In this document: piece by piece, positions 1 through 10,287 of the stretch | Position numbering within the stretch: position 1 is the first letter of the stretch | How the letters are laid out: the number at the start of each line of letters is the position of its first letter | Origin: Albugo candida | Lineage: Eukaryota > Oomycota > Peronosporomycetes > Albuginales | DNA: 64,000 bases | Assembly (NCBI GenBank): GCA_040437565.1 | Contig: JBDOQK010000012.1 | Location: 124,001 to 188,000 of the forward strand | Reading direction: 5' to 3' | Made by a program: the position numbers and the translations under genes | The notes under the pieces: generated by a model | Database searches by the model: none | The model's input: the letters and a program-made list of their open reading frames with translations, nothing else | Told to the model about the DNA's origin: nothing

Positions 1-539
1 TTGCGCTGACAATTTCGTGCCAATTCCTGTACACTGATTTCCGCTTTCTCCTTAGGTCGATACGTGAATCGATCTGGAGTAACGCCGTGCCAAATAGCAT
101 TCCGCCGAGCAAAACACTGCCTCCGATAGAGTTCCATTTGCACATCCGTTTGTATCATCATTTCCGTGATGATGTCCTTTTGATTCGTGGCTTCATAAAA
201 GCTGACGAATGCGTTTTTAAGCGCTTTTTCTGTTTGCTGCTTTTCAAAGCTCGTCCCCTTTTGACATAATTCTTTTTTTCTGTATGACAGAGAAACGCAA
301 TCTGTGGTATTTACAGCGGGAAGCGTTAGTCCACATGCGATTCGATCGTTCTCGGTCAGAGGGAGCGGAAGGTGCAAAGGCCGAGTTTTGTTGGAAAGTT
401 TCCCGACAACAGCCGCTGCCGGGGAAGCGTTAAACGGCTTTTGTGCTGTTTGCGAGTTATTTATTTCATTTGAATGTGAACCGGGTCGAAATGTTGAAGA
501 CTCAAAAGTTTTTGTTGTGCTGTTAGCCAAATCGGCCAT
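1..539 (-). CDS. Unrecognised protein, N-terminal part, runs off the left edge
   Basis: On the minus strand an ATG at 537-539 opens a frame with no stop down to base 1, about 179 codons, so the C-terminus lies outside the window. The first 70 or so residues are polar and low in complexity (MADLANSTTKTFESSTFRPG). The rest is charged and probably helical, with stretches such as FEKQQTEKALKNAFVSFYEA and QMELYRRQCFARRNAIWHGV. I recognise no domain, signal peptide or membrane segment. The opposite strand is also open over 304-558, but its translation looks less protein-like and has no helical pattern. The start is chosen as the first in-frame ATG, and it lies about 50 bp from an assembly gap at 592-691. 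Codon flow supports a real gene, but the family is unknown. Confidence 0.6.
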   Translation of the reverse strand, partial: MADLANSTTKTFESSTFRPGSHSNEINNSQTAQKPFNASPAAAVVGKLSNKTRPLHLPLPLTENDRIACGLTLPAVNTTDCVSLSYRKKELCQKGTSFEKQQTEKALKNAFVSFYEATNQKDIITEMMIQTDVQMELYRRQCFARRNAIWHGVTPDRFTYRPKEKAEISVQELARNCQR

Positions 540-569
540 TTTTAACATTTACTTGTAGGTAAAAAGCCT

Positions 570-713
570 CCTTCTTTCCTCTCTTTTCTTCNNNNNNNNN
601 NNNNNNNNNNNNNNNNNNNNNNNNNNNNNNNNNNNNNNNNNNNNNNNNNNNNNNNNNNNNNNNNNNNNNNNNNNNNNNNNNNNNNNNNNNNCCTTCTTTC
701 CTCTCTTTTCTTC
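570..713. repeat. Assembly gap (100 N) flanked by a 22-bp direct duplication
   Basis: Bases 570-591 and 692-713 are identical pyrimidine-rich 22-mers on either side of an N run at 592-691. This is the pattern of two contigs whose overlapping ends were not merged. It lies between the unknown gene (-) and SKP1 (+), in their shared upstream region. Confidence 0.85.
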
Positions 714-857
714 CTTAACATGTACGTTAAGTGTTTCATAACGGTTCCTAAAGCCAAAGAAAGGGTGTTCGTACATATCAGTACTACTACGGTGCCTAAC
801 GCTTTCATTGGTTCGTTGAAGAAAAGCTTGTTTTCAATCATTCTTGTCTCAAAAACA

Positions 858-1533
858 ATGGAGGAAGCAGCGACAACAGGGGGAATGCAGCCAGAGACCG
901 CAGCTCTACAAGAGGATAGTAGAAAAGTGAACCTAGTCTCGATGGACGGAGACAGTTTTGAGGTCTCACAAAGTGTTGCCTGCATGAGCGAGCTTGTAAA
1001 AACTCTGATTGCAGGTGCTTTGCCCAAAGTAGAATGAAATTTATCTCTCAACACTCATTTTACTTTGATACTATGAACGATAGATGGGACTGATGATCAA
1101 GAGATACAAGAGATACCCCTTCCGAATGTCAAAAGCACTGTTTTATCAAGAGTTATCGAATTTTGCAGTCATCATTTGAGTAACCCGATGGAGGACATTG
1201 ATAAGGTTAGTTTCCTTTTATCACCAGGAAGCTCGATTGTATCACTCTTTTGTATACGTGTAGCCACTCAAGAGTTCTGATATGCACGAGGTTGTCTCGG
1301 ATTGGGACGCCAATTTTGTCGATGTGGAGCAGGAACTTTTGTTCGAATTGATTCTTGCAGCTAATTACATGGACATCAAGAGTCTCTTAGATTTGGCGTG
1401 TGCCAAGGTAGCTAGTATGATCAAGGGAAAAACTCCACAAGAAATCCGAGAGACATTTAATATTGTGAACGACTTCACACCTGAGGAAGAAAGCCAGATT
1501 CGAGAAGAAAACAAGTGGTGCGAGGAAGCTTGA
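858..1533 (+). CDS. SKP1: SKP1, SCF ubiquitin ligase adaptor
   Basis: SKP1 bridges cullin-1 and F-box proteins in SCF E3 ligases, in nucleus and cytosol. Three exons give 182 aa: 858-1014, 1084-1205 and 1264-1533, with junction phases 1 and 0. The N-terminal BTB/POZ-like fold starts after about 20 extra residues ([14 protein letters not shown]). The linker [20 protein letters not shown] is the usual SKP1 motif. The C-terminal F-box-binding part is nearly canonical: [36 protein letters not shown] and the terminal ENKWCEEA. The first donor is GTGCTT, less usual than GTAAGT, but it is the one that restores the family motif. An ATG at 720 is in frame but would add 46 unrelated residues, so 858 is preferred. 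It converges with the Maf gene, 214 bp downstream. Confidence 0.95.
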
Positions 1534-1747
1534 TGATTATTTTTGATTAGTAAATATTTCTGTCGGAAAGTAAAAAGCGTCAGGGCCTTGGCTGTTGAGA
1601 CTGAGCACATACAATAGTGAAAAAATCTGCTTCTTAAAAATTATACTGTGCGCCCAAAATTGACGTAGACGACCGGCAGAAGTGTTTGCGACTTGTATGC
1701 TTGGTTACGATTCAAGTGCCCCTCGAAAACTTGTATATGTCCAGCAT

Positions 1748-2860
1748 TCATATCTCATTTTTCCTTTCCAAATATCTCATCTCCGCGAAAAAACGATCAA
1801 GCGGGAAGCCAATTACATTGTTCAAACATCCTTGAATACTGGCCACGAAGCAGCGCGCTCGTCCTACCTCCAGTTACGGTTACGTCAGATACTTACTTTC
1901 CTTACCGAATCACAAGAGGCAAACCTTGTATACCATAGGCGCCGGCTTTATCCATTGGCTCACCCGTGGCAGCGTACGCTATTCCAAGAAGATGCATTGT
2001 TCGTTTGTCACACCATTTCAAACAAATGCGCTACCTTTGATCGCATCCAGAGTCAAATCTTGGAAAGTGACGAGTGTTTTTTCGGTAAAGATGTGCGGTG
2101 AATTTCTTCCTCGCACGGTTGTGTAAATTGCGACTGCTGAATAAACAANNNNNNNNNNNNNNNNNNNNNNNNNNNNNNNNNNNNNNNNNNNNNNNNNNNN
2201 NNNNNNNNNNNNNNNNNNNNNNNNNNNNNNNNNNNNNNNNNNNNNNNNCGCACGGTTGTGTAAATTGCGACTGCTGAATAAACAAAATGCGTTTTGTTAG
2301 ACAGTTGTTGAAGCATTTGTATAGCTTCCTCTTCGTCCTGACGCGGTAAATGGTTGTGTATATACCTTAATAACAAGGATTGCACAACATACCTGCGGCT
2401 TCTCTAGCACTTGGTTGTCCAAAACAACAATTGTGTCACATCCAACAACAATGGTAGGTCGTTGTGGCTCTTTTCTTGACACATCTGCAAACACGCGTTC
2501 GGCTTTTTGCTTTGCCGTCTCCATTACATACGATTCCTTACACAGCGCACTGATAACGCTTTGCATTGCAATATGATGAAAGTCGTACAGGCGTTGAGAA
2601 AGCTGATTTGTCAAGATTTTCTTTGAATGCCGAAGGGATAATTTCGGGATGAAGACCCTAACGACCGTGACAGCGCAACATATGACAATGGGATGAAGTA
2701 GTTTAGACGTAAGCAAATCGTTACGCAATCATGAAGTAATTCATAGCGTCGAGGGCTCTACGCATGTCATCAGAGCTAGCTCAATACAGAAAAATGGATG
2801 ACTTACTAGGGATGCCAAGATAAAGCGCCGAGTTGTTGTCAACCTTACCGCTGATTGCAT
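1748..2860 (-). CDS. Maf/ASMTL-type nucleoside triphosphate pyrophosphatase
   Basis: The Maf/HAM1-like family hydrolyses non-canonical or excess NTPs to NMP and PPi. Seven small exons can be read: 2807-2860, 2725-2757, 2589-2657, 2393-2536, 2035-2337 (containing an assembly gap), 1925-1978 and 1748-1830. After removing 100 N and one copy of the duplicated flank they join to 603 nt, 200 aa. Family motifs fall in order: FILAS then SPRRYELL split across a junction, the AxxKA segment AKQKAERV, VVGCDTIVVLDNQVLEKP with the catalytic-type Asp, the DEEEAIQMLQQLSNKTH loop, TGEPMDKAGAYGIQG, and NVIGFPLDRF. The second exon is only 33 nt (SPRRYELLHDC) and begins exactly at the motif. No ASMT methyltransferase domain follows, so this is a stand-alone Maf. 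Confidence in the family is high; exact exon ends are by eye. Confidence 0.9.
2112..2285. repeat. Assembly gap with 37-bp direct duplication, inside the Maf gene
   Basis: Bases 2112-2148 recur at 2249-2285 across N 2149-2248. The duplication lies in exon 5 of the Maf gene. Reading one copy only restores the frame through YSAVAIYTTVRGRNSPHIFT. Confidence 0.9.
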
Positions 2861-2909
2861 TATGCTTGACTTACTGGCAAAAAGATCAGTTAAGTCAAAA
2901 GCCTAAACG

Positions 2910-3302
2910 ATGTTTTCAGTCAAATTTATTCATATTCAATTGATCGGAACGGATTCCTTGCGTGCCTTTGTTCGATTTGAAAAGAGTAGAGAAATGTCAC
3001 TCATTGATTACGTACCTGGTACTCCTGCCGAGATTGTATAATCAACTCGGTGCGTCTTCGTCACTACGTATGAGAAGACACGTATGCATGACCGCTTTTC
3101 AAGTGACCGGCAAGAATCTCATTTTTAAGCATCAGAGGCGATTGAGAAATTTCTAGAAACAATCGAAAAGACGAGTATATCGCAAGGTTTAGAGATACTA
3201 AAAGTGCATCTCCCCCATTCCTTGCTTACCAATTCAAATAAACCATTACATTGCTCTTATTCTATTTTTGTATGTGCTCTTTTGATGCATTGTCAGCGGT
3301 GA
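2910..3302 (+). CDS. Possible small two-exon protein, unrecognised
   Basis: An ATG at 2910 opens a frame reading IGTDSLRAFVRFEKSREMSL then IDYVP. A plausible donor follows at 3019, and an acceptor at 3135 continues with EAIEKFLETIEKTSISQGLE in the same frame, giving about 91 aa in total. Further 3' splicing is possible because the last 30 residues (after EILK) look non-coding. The gene would be divergent from Maf with only 49 bp between start codons. A minus-strand frame over about 3000-3110 also looks fairly protein-like, so strand and structure are uncertain. I recognise no domain. The stretch from about 3300 to 3700 holds no convincing gene. Confidence 0.3.
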
Positions 3303-3701
3303 AGACTTCTGTGCTCTATCGAGTGAAAAGGTCATGCAAATCTCTAGCAACTCGCCTACGCGTATTAAATCACTAGAACCAACACATTTTGTTAAAAGAT
3401 TCTTTTGCATAAGATTAAAAATCTCAACAAGCTACATTAGAAAACTTTCAACACCCCTTGCACTTTTTCTTTGTATTTTCTCCATGTCGAATACGCGCGG
3501 AGGACACGATCACAAAAGACAGAATGTTGAAGCTTGAGCCCTGTTTTGTCAAGAATCCCTGTTCGATACTCTATTGGTCATAGTAGTCGCATGATCGATG
3601 CACTTGTCATACAATCGTTGTATCGTGCATGTCCAGTTACAACACTTGTCGTAAATGTCCCACTTCAATTCTGTCGGGAAATAGCTCGGAGCGATACAAA
3701 A

Positions 3702-5393
3702 TGTTGGAGCAGGTGAGAATAACCCACCATACAACCAACTCCTGGATTATTGGGGATTCATGGTTTAGAATTATATCGACATTCTGTGATTTTGTCAATA
3801 TGTCACGATGGAAATTGATAATGACTGTTTTCTCGGCGTATCTGCTCAGAACACACAGCTTTACAGTCACTGTATGGAACATGTGCGGTAAAGACATCAC
3901 AGTTTATGATAATATAATTGAGGAGACTCTGGCCGATCACAGTAGCTTAATTCGAACGTACAAGAAAAATGATAATGGAATGATTCGAATGGGACGTGAC
4001 CCACACGCAACATTGGCAGAATTTAGCTTCACGTCCTTTGCTTGGTATGATATCAGTATTGTCCATCCAAAAGCCGGGAACTGCAGTAGCCTTAGCAAAT
4101 GCCTACAAGCAACTGGCAGCACTGCGTTCAACATCGACATGGAAATATCGCCTACAAAGTTGGATGGTGCTCGATGCGTCGAGCTTCACTGTCTGGATAA
4201 AGGATGCGCAGATGCGTACAAGTATCCCTCAGATGACACAAAAACGCATGCATGTAAACTTGGAACTGACTTTGACCTCACGTTTTGCCCCGGAAATCGT
4301 AAAACAAAGACTCCTAGACGACCAAACGATACGTCTTCACATCCTCTTACTGGTAATAGTAAATCCACAATAACGATGGTCACGCAAAATACTGTGCATG
4401 AGGAATCTAGAGACGCTTTTTCGATAACGGTTGCAGATCATACTTCTTCAGTAAAAGCGGGACAACTCAAGACCATAACCAGTGATTTGGCACAAAANNN
4501 NNNNNNNNNNNNNNNNNNNNNNNNNNNNNNNNNNNNNNNNNNNNNNNNNNNNNNNNNNNNNNNNNNNNNNNNNNNNNNNNNNNNNNNNNNNNNNNNNTGT
4601 TGGAGCAGGTGAGAATAACCCACCATACAACCAACTCCTGGATTATTGGGGATTCATGGTTTAGAATTATATCGACATTCTGTGATTTTGTCAATATGTC
4701 ACGATGGAAATTGATAATGACTGTTTTCTCGGCGTATCTGCTCAGAACACACAGCTTTACAGTCACTGTATGGAACATGTGCGGTAAAGACATCACAGTT
4801 TATGATAATATAATTGAGGAGACTCTGGCCGATCACAGTAGCTTAATTCGAACGTACAAGAAAAATGATAATGGAATGATTCGAATGGGACGTGACCCAC
4901 ACGCAACATTGGCAGAATTTAGCTTCACGTCCTTTGCTTGGTATGATATCAGTATTGTCCATCCAAAAGCCGGGAACTGCAGTAGCCTTAGCAAATGCCT
5001 ACAAGCAACTGGCAGCACTGCGTTCAACATCGACATGGAAATATCGCCTACAAAGTTGGATGGTGCTCGATGCGTCGAGCTTCACTGTCTGGATAAAGGA
5101 TGCGCAGATGCGTACAAGTATCCCTCAGATGACACAAAAACGCATGCATGTAAACTTGGAACTGACTTTGACCTCACGTTTTGCCCCGGAAATCGTAAAA
5201 CAAAGACTCCTAGACGACCAAACGATACGTCTTCACATCCTCTTACTGGTAATAGTAAATCCACAATAACGATGGTCACGCAAAATACTGTGCATGAGGA
5301 ATCTAGAGACGCTTTTTCGATAACGGTTGCAGATCATACTTCTTCAGTAAAAGCGGGACAACTCAAGACCATAACCAGTGATTTGGCACAAAA
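3702..5393. repeat. Assembly gap with 796-bp direct duplication over the thaumatin-like gene
   Basis: Bases 3702-4497 are repeated at 4598-5393 across N 4498-4597. The left copy carries the first part of the thaumatin-like gene again (start codon at 3800, frame running into the gap). I read this as an unmerged contig overlap rather than a tandem gene duplication, because it ends exactly at the gap edges, as at twelve other gaps here. Only one locus should be counted. Confidence 0.85.
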
Positions 5394-6039
5394 AACATCC
5401 AAATTGTCTTTTGCATACGAGACCTCAAGCCCAGACCATACATCATCTTCAACCACACTTGCTCGGGATGTACCAGCTCGATCATCATTGAAAGCATCAA
5501 TTGGTGAGAAACGAGACAAAACAGCTTCAACCACAGCAGTTGGTGAGAAACGGGACACAACATTAACAACCACAGCATTTTCGGGTGAGCCATTAAGCAC
5601 AACAGCTTCAGATGAACTAGATGAAGCAGCATCAAACCTTGAAAATTCGGATGTTTCGGGTGAAACAAAATCAGTCGAAAAAGGTCCTGTTGCACGAGTT
5701 AGAGCACCATCGGCAGCTGAAATTGGAGATGTAACAACACTTTACTTCCACAAGTCTTCCAAGGAAGAGCGTTTTGAGATGGAAGAAGCACCGAGTACTA
5801 TTGCATCTATCAATATGAAAAAGTCTAGAGGAGGAGGGTCCAAAATCGGCATTATTGTATCCCTTGTTGTCTGCACCTCCGTGATTGTGGCTGGTTGTGC
5901 TGTTTACTTGGCTCGAAAGAAGAAGAAGCTTCTTGACGCATTAGATGACAAGACCGAAAGCCCGCAGTTCTTACCCAATGATCCGTCTTCGCTTGATCGC
6001 CAGTACAATGGAAACTCCTTCAGCGTTAAACCTTTGTGA
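4696..6039 (+). CDS. Membrane-anchored thaumatin-like (GH152/PR5-type) protein
   Basis: A single exon of 447 aa. Residues 1-20 form a signal peptide (start MSRWKLIMTVFSAYLL). The ectodomain then starts FTVTVWNMCGKDITVYDN and carries about nine cysteines. Its end, DAYKYPSDDTKTHAC then FDLTFCPG, matches the closing motif of fungal and oomycete thaumatin-like proteins. A Ser/Thr-rich stalk of about 180 residues follows, with imperfect repeats of GEKRDKT and GEKRDTT type, then one membrane helix near residues 382-404 (GIIVSLVVCTSVIVAGC), a KKKK stop-transfer and a short cytoplasmic tail. The family includes secreted beta-glucan-binding or weakly hydrolytic proteins; a type I membrane form suggests a cell-surface or wall-sensing role, which is inference. 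Earlier in-frame ATGs exist, but 4696 places the signal peptide correctly. The glucanase acidic cleft residues cannot be judged by eye. Confidence 0.75.
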   Translation: MSRWKLIMTVFSAYLLRTHSFTVTVWNMCGKDITVYDNIIEETLADHSSLIRTYKKNDNGMIRMGRDPHATLAEFSFTSFAWYDISIVHPKAGNCSSLSKCLQATGSTAFNIDMEISPTKLDGARCVELHCLDKGCADAYKYPSDDTKTHACKLGTDFDLTFCPGNRKTKTPRRPNDTSSHPLTGNSKSTITMVTQNTVHEESRDAFSITVADHTSSVKAGQLKTITSDLAQKTSKLSFAYETSSPDHTSSSTTLARDVPARSSLKASIGEKRDKTASTTAVGEKRDTTLTTTAFSGEPLSTTASDELDEAASNLENSDVSGETKSVEKGPVARVRAPSAAEIGDVTTLYFHKSSKEERFEMEEAPSTIASINMKKSRGGGSKIGIIVSLVVCTSVIVAGCAVYLARKKKKLLDALDDKTESPQFLPNDPSSLDRQYNGNSFSVKPL

Positions 6040-6300
6040 TCTTATTCAATCCAGGCCAAATTTACTGCTTGATTGCTCATCCAGACTCAGAATTCTCCGC
6101 TCCATCAATTGTGACGATAAATTTCCCAGTACGAATCTAGTTTGCTCGTATTCCAGAAGGCTCAGTCAGAGGCAATCATCATTGGCTTTACTAACTATTC
6201 ATTTTGTTTGTGCTATCACCTCTTAGAAACCCAACTCGCTATCTCTTTATCTTGGAGTTCTTGGCCACATCCGCAGTGATTCACTTGTTGAAAAGCGTCG

Positions 6301-9300
6301 TCATGAAGCATCTTCATCATCTGAGCTTTGATCTGGGTCCAAACATTCCAAAAGACTGCCATCAGAATCTTGAATTGAGTCGCCAGAATTGAACTGAATT
6401 CTGCTATTTGCAATGTCTTTGCACTTCCGCATTGACACTGTCCGTTTTTGAGACAATGATACGTCTCCTGTGCTATCACAATCAGAATCGCTGGTGCATT
6501 CCATAGAGACGTCTGGGTTTTCTTCTGATGATATTGATGTCCTTCGATTCGATCGTTTCTTTGATTTTTTCGAATTGCTTGAGTCAAACTTGTCAAGTTG
6601 ATCATTGAGTTGCTGCGTTCGCTCAAGAATTTGTTCATGAGCCCAGACAAGATCCATTTTGTGAACATCTGTATCAAATAACTCATCCGTGCAACCAAGA
6701 CTCTCACTCAACGCTCTTTCCAGATCCAATATACGAGAAAGTGGAGGGGCAGATGCTGCTTCATCGGTCGAATGCTCGATAACTTCTCTTAAAAGGCCAC
6801 AAAATAATACTGCGGACCTTTTTTCATTGCAACATCCACCTGAAACAGCTAGACACCGATAAAGCTCTTTGAGGCTTGCATTCACTTGTTTTAAGACTTG
6901 TGTCGGACGTGTGTCCTGACTCATTACATTGTAAAGCGCCATAATATCGATCGTAACGTTGATCCCAATACGGTTCTGATGCGCACATTCCTTCCGATCT
7001 GGATCCAGCTTACCTGTATGATCAAGGTGATGCATAGCGAACCTTATGAGTGTGGTCGGATCTACACTTGAGAATTGACGGGCATCGCTTAAACTTGATC
7101 CCTTCAATCCATTCTGATTTATCCATCTCCGAATCCAATATCCTACAGCTTCTTCCAAGAAGCTCAATAAGCATTCAGAGGATCCTGTAGTGCTGCGAAT
7201 ATGTGCTCGAGCTCCTAATTGTTCGAAAAATACAGCCAAGATCTGAGGAATACGAGATGTAGCGCCATGTCCATTGTAAGGGGCTGTCGTTTTGCTAAAG
7301 TACACGTCTAGTAGAGCTGCTAATATTCCAACCATTCGAACCCGTCCGAACACGGCCAGCTTTGCAAATCCTTCGACCACCAATTCCTGCACCTCCGAGT
7401 CATCATGATATAAATATTGTGCCAGTTCAAGAAGAAGACTTGACGCATTTGAATTTAGGCCCAATTTGCCCGAGTTGGACGACTGCGAGTCCGCATCTCG
7501 CTCTATAATATTGACATTTGTGGCATGATGAGGCTCCAAACCTGGATAGCACAGCATGATGTCAAAAATGCTTTTTATGCAAATCACTTTGATGTCTCTG
7601 TCTTCCATTTCATTTCTAATGGCGTGCCAAAAGATGCCAAGATGTTGAGAGGCAGAATCTCTGTCCAATAGAGCCAAAAGCCCAATACAGAGCATCGCTT
7701 GCTCTCTGATAGCTAAAATATCGCTTTCGATAGCAGGCACCATGATAGCTTTCAGCTCGATGAGCGTTGACTCATGATAATTGAGTCCTGGTATACTCAG
7801 CATCTGAACGATGATCTCCAGAATTCGAAGCCATATCAGAACGCATGGGTCCTGCAACAGATTTTCCAGCCCGAGCATCTCGCTTTGTATTTGGTTGTAT
7901 TGTACTGAGTCGACTCGTACGTGTTCCAGTTCTTTTTCCAGCTCTTCGAATCTTGATGCTGCTTGTGCGCGTTCTTTGTTCAGCGATTCGCTCTCCTCAC
8001 TTTCAATATTTGTCTGATTCTGTTTGTTTTTTTGGTCGCATAAATCTACAATGATTTCCATGAGCATCCGTAAAAATTGATCGCCAGAGTCCGAGCCCAT
8101 AATCCGAGATAACAAGTCGACAAGTCCGCCAATCAAAGTACTGCGGACCCGGTAGTCACAGAGGAGCTTCCCTGCATCAGAATTTGCGATTAGAGTGTGA
8201 CATTGAAACGGAAGTATATCACTTACGTTGTAAATCCACCAACTTTTTTTTGCCAAATTCATCATGCAGATCAAGAAAGCGCCCTACGTGCAATGCTTGT
8301 TGGGCGATAAAAGGTCTGAGGGATGAATCGAGCTTTCCCGGAGACATGTTGTCGGTTCTATCGGCCTGACATAATCGTTCTAGTAGGACAGTGTATTCGA
8401 GGATAGTAGGAACAAGTAGTTTTCTGAGCTCCTCGCGACGTTCAACGCTCTCATTGGACCCGTCAGCATTTACTTGCATCTTTGAGCTGTAATACTCACA
8501 TTCGTATCTCCAGTAAAATGCGTGTTCGACGGTTATCGCAGTTGTGTTGTCGGTTTGCAGACTTCTCAAGAAAGTAGTTCCAGGTGACGCATTTTCGGAT
8601 TCTGTGCTCTTTGAGTTGCACTGTTCTTTGATATCATTGCGGACAAGAAGCTGGGCTACTTTTTCAGCAGTTTCGGGTCTGAGTTCTATATCCAGCATTC
8701 TTAGAACTGTGATCGAGTCGCTTTCGCAATCGGGTAGCCACTTTTTTAAGATAACATTCTCACAAGCTTCAACGACTCGTTTGTTACGATCCTGGAGGCC
8801 TTGGTCTAAGATGAACAGCCGTTCCTTGAGTGGAATTTCTGTGATAAGAATAGTTGTAGAGGCGAGGCTCCGGTACATCGTTTGTCGTACATCATCATCC
8901 GTATCTCGTAGTCGATTACGAACCAATTCGAAGACATTTTTGGTCATGACCAATGCGTCAAGTGCGGTCATTCGAACAGCTCCGCTTGGATCAGTGTTTG
9001 TCAATCGTATCAATTCTTCTCTTATCTGATCTTGCATCGTTGAGAAACCTTGCAAACATCCTAAAGCACTAACGCTATGAACACGGACCATTGCCACTTT
9101 ATCACGACAACGCTCTACAATACGAGCAGTCAAAGTCTCATCCAACTCGTAATCTCTATTGCAGGAAACTGTGAAAATTTTGAAGAACCAATCGAGGCGC
9201 TTACTCACATTGGAATCGACTTGAGTCTTATTTGCATCGAGGTGAAGCGCACCAATTCCATACAAACCAGTCGAAGTTGTTTTTTTTCGGAAGAGTTTGC

Positions 9301-10094
9301 TGTAATAATCAATCTATCTAAAATGCCAAAAAAGCAAACTGCTTTGCAAATTCCGATGTCTTGAAAACACTCTGCTGTGCAAAAATGACCAAAGAAACAT
9401 GCGAGCAGTAAAATCCATCTCGTAGCGATATCAGGCGCATTGATGCCTTTGTCCGATCCATTCGTTTGCAGGAGAATATCGCACGCACTCATATTTGGGT
9501 TTCTGGAAAGATAAATTGAAAAAACGACTCGTTCGGTAGCTTTCCATAAGTTATTTACGAGTTCGCATGTGAAATTTTCCGCATCTTTGGATTTCATCGA
9601 ATCGATTTGCTGAGACAACTTGTTGTAAATTGATTCGGTGACATAATGTGCGACCATATCGTAAACAATTCGCAGGTTTTGCTCGAGGGAGTCTTGCTCG
9701 TTTATACCCTTAAATAGATCTTTTTTTGTGATGTAGCTTTGTAGATCTGCAAATGAAGCTGCAACCGCATTCTTGATCGCAAATTGACTTTTTGATCGTG
9801 CGGTATTCTCGTCCACGCTCGCCGAACCGATGGCCATGCCGATAATGCTGGAAGCGTGACGTAGCAATAGGTACGCTATCTAGTAATAAGTACTCTGCTG
9901 TTAGAATACGATATCGCAATGCTTACGCATGTTATCTGGTGTACCTGAATGCGTGAGTTCATGACGCGTTGCATCTGTGCAAACAATTTACACTGGGTTC
10001 TGATTTTTTTGTCAAAGATAGTGTTGTGGCCCTCACACTTGAAAGGCTGAGCAATAAATTTCCTCATACAGTCAGGAGAAGTAAGTTCGGTCAA
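6301..10094 (-). CDS. NCAPG: Condensin complex subunit 3 (NCAP-G / Ycg1)
   Basis: Non-SMC HEAT-repeat subunit of condensin I, which binds DNA together with the kleisin during mitotic chromosome compaction. Four exons, 9945-10094, 9209-9879, 8227-9155 and 6301-8171, join in frame to 1,206 aa, the usual size. Recognisable blocks are FAQMQRVMNSRIQIAYLLLR and RHASSIIG near the N-terminus, RIVERCRDKVAMVRVHSVSA, DPSGAVRMTALDALV and DTDDDVRQTMYRSLA (HEAT helices), and CDYRVRSTLIGGLVDLLS in the Cnd3 C-terminal region. The last 100 or so residues are acidic and Ser-rich (SDSDCDSTGD, DQSSDDEDAS) with a basic KKSKKRSNRR patch, typical of a phospho-regulated tail. The intron at 9156-9208 (GTGAGTAAG donor) lies inside a stretch open in another frame, so a naive reading would miss it. 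It converges with the thaumatin-like gene 261 bp away. Confidence 0.9.
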
Positions 10095-10287
10095 TCATTC
10101 ACTTGGCTGGCTAAACATAAGTAAATTAAGGACACAGCGCACAGAAATTGATCAAAATCATTTATTTTTCGCAGAGTTTCGATTAAACCGCATCGACTAG
10201 GTCTTACAATTATTAACTTCGTTTTCTGACGTGTTGATTTCCATCGTGTGCGCTCCTCCGTGCTGCGTCGTGTTCATCGTCTTCAGC

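Noticed and set aside
304-558. Plus-strand ORF of 84 codons
   Set aside because: It is antisense to a longer, more protein-like minus-strand frame that runs to the window edge.
3702-5393. Tandem duplication of the thaumatin-like gene
   Set aside because: The copies end exactly at an N run and appear identical; the same pattern occurs at twelve other gaps, so it is an assembly overlap.
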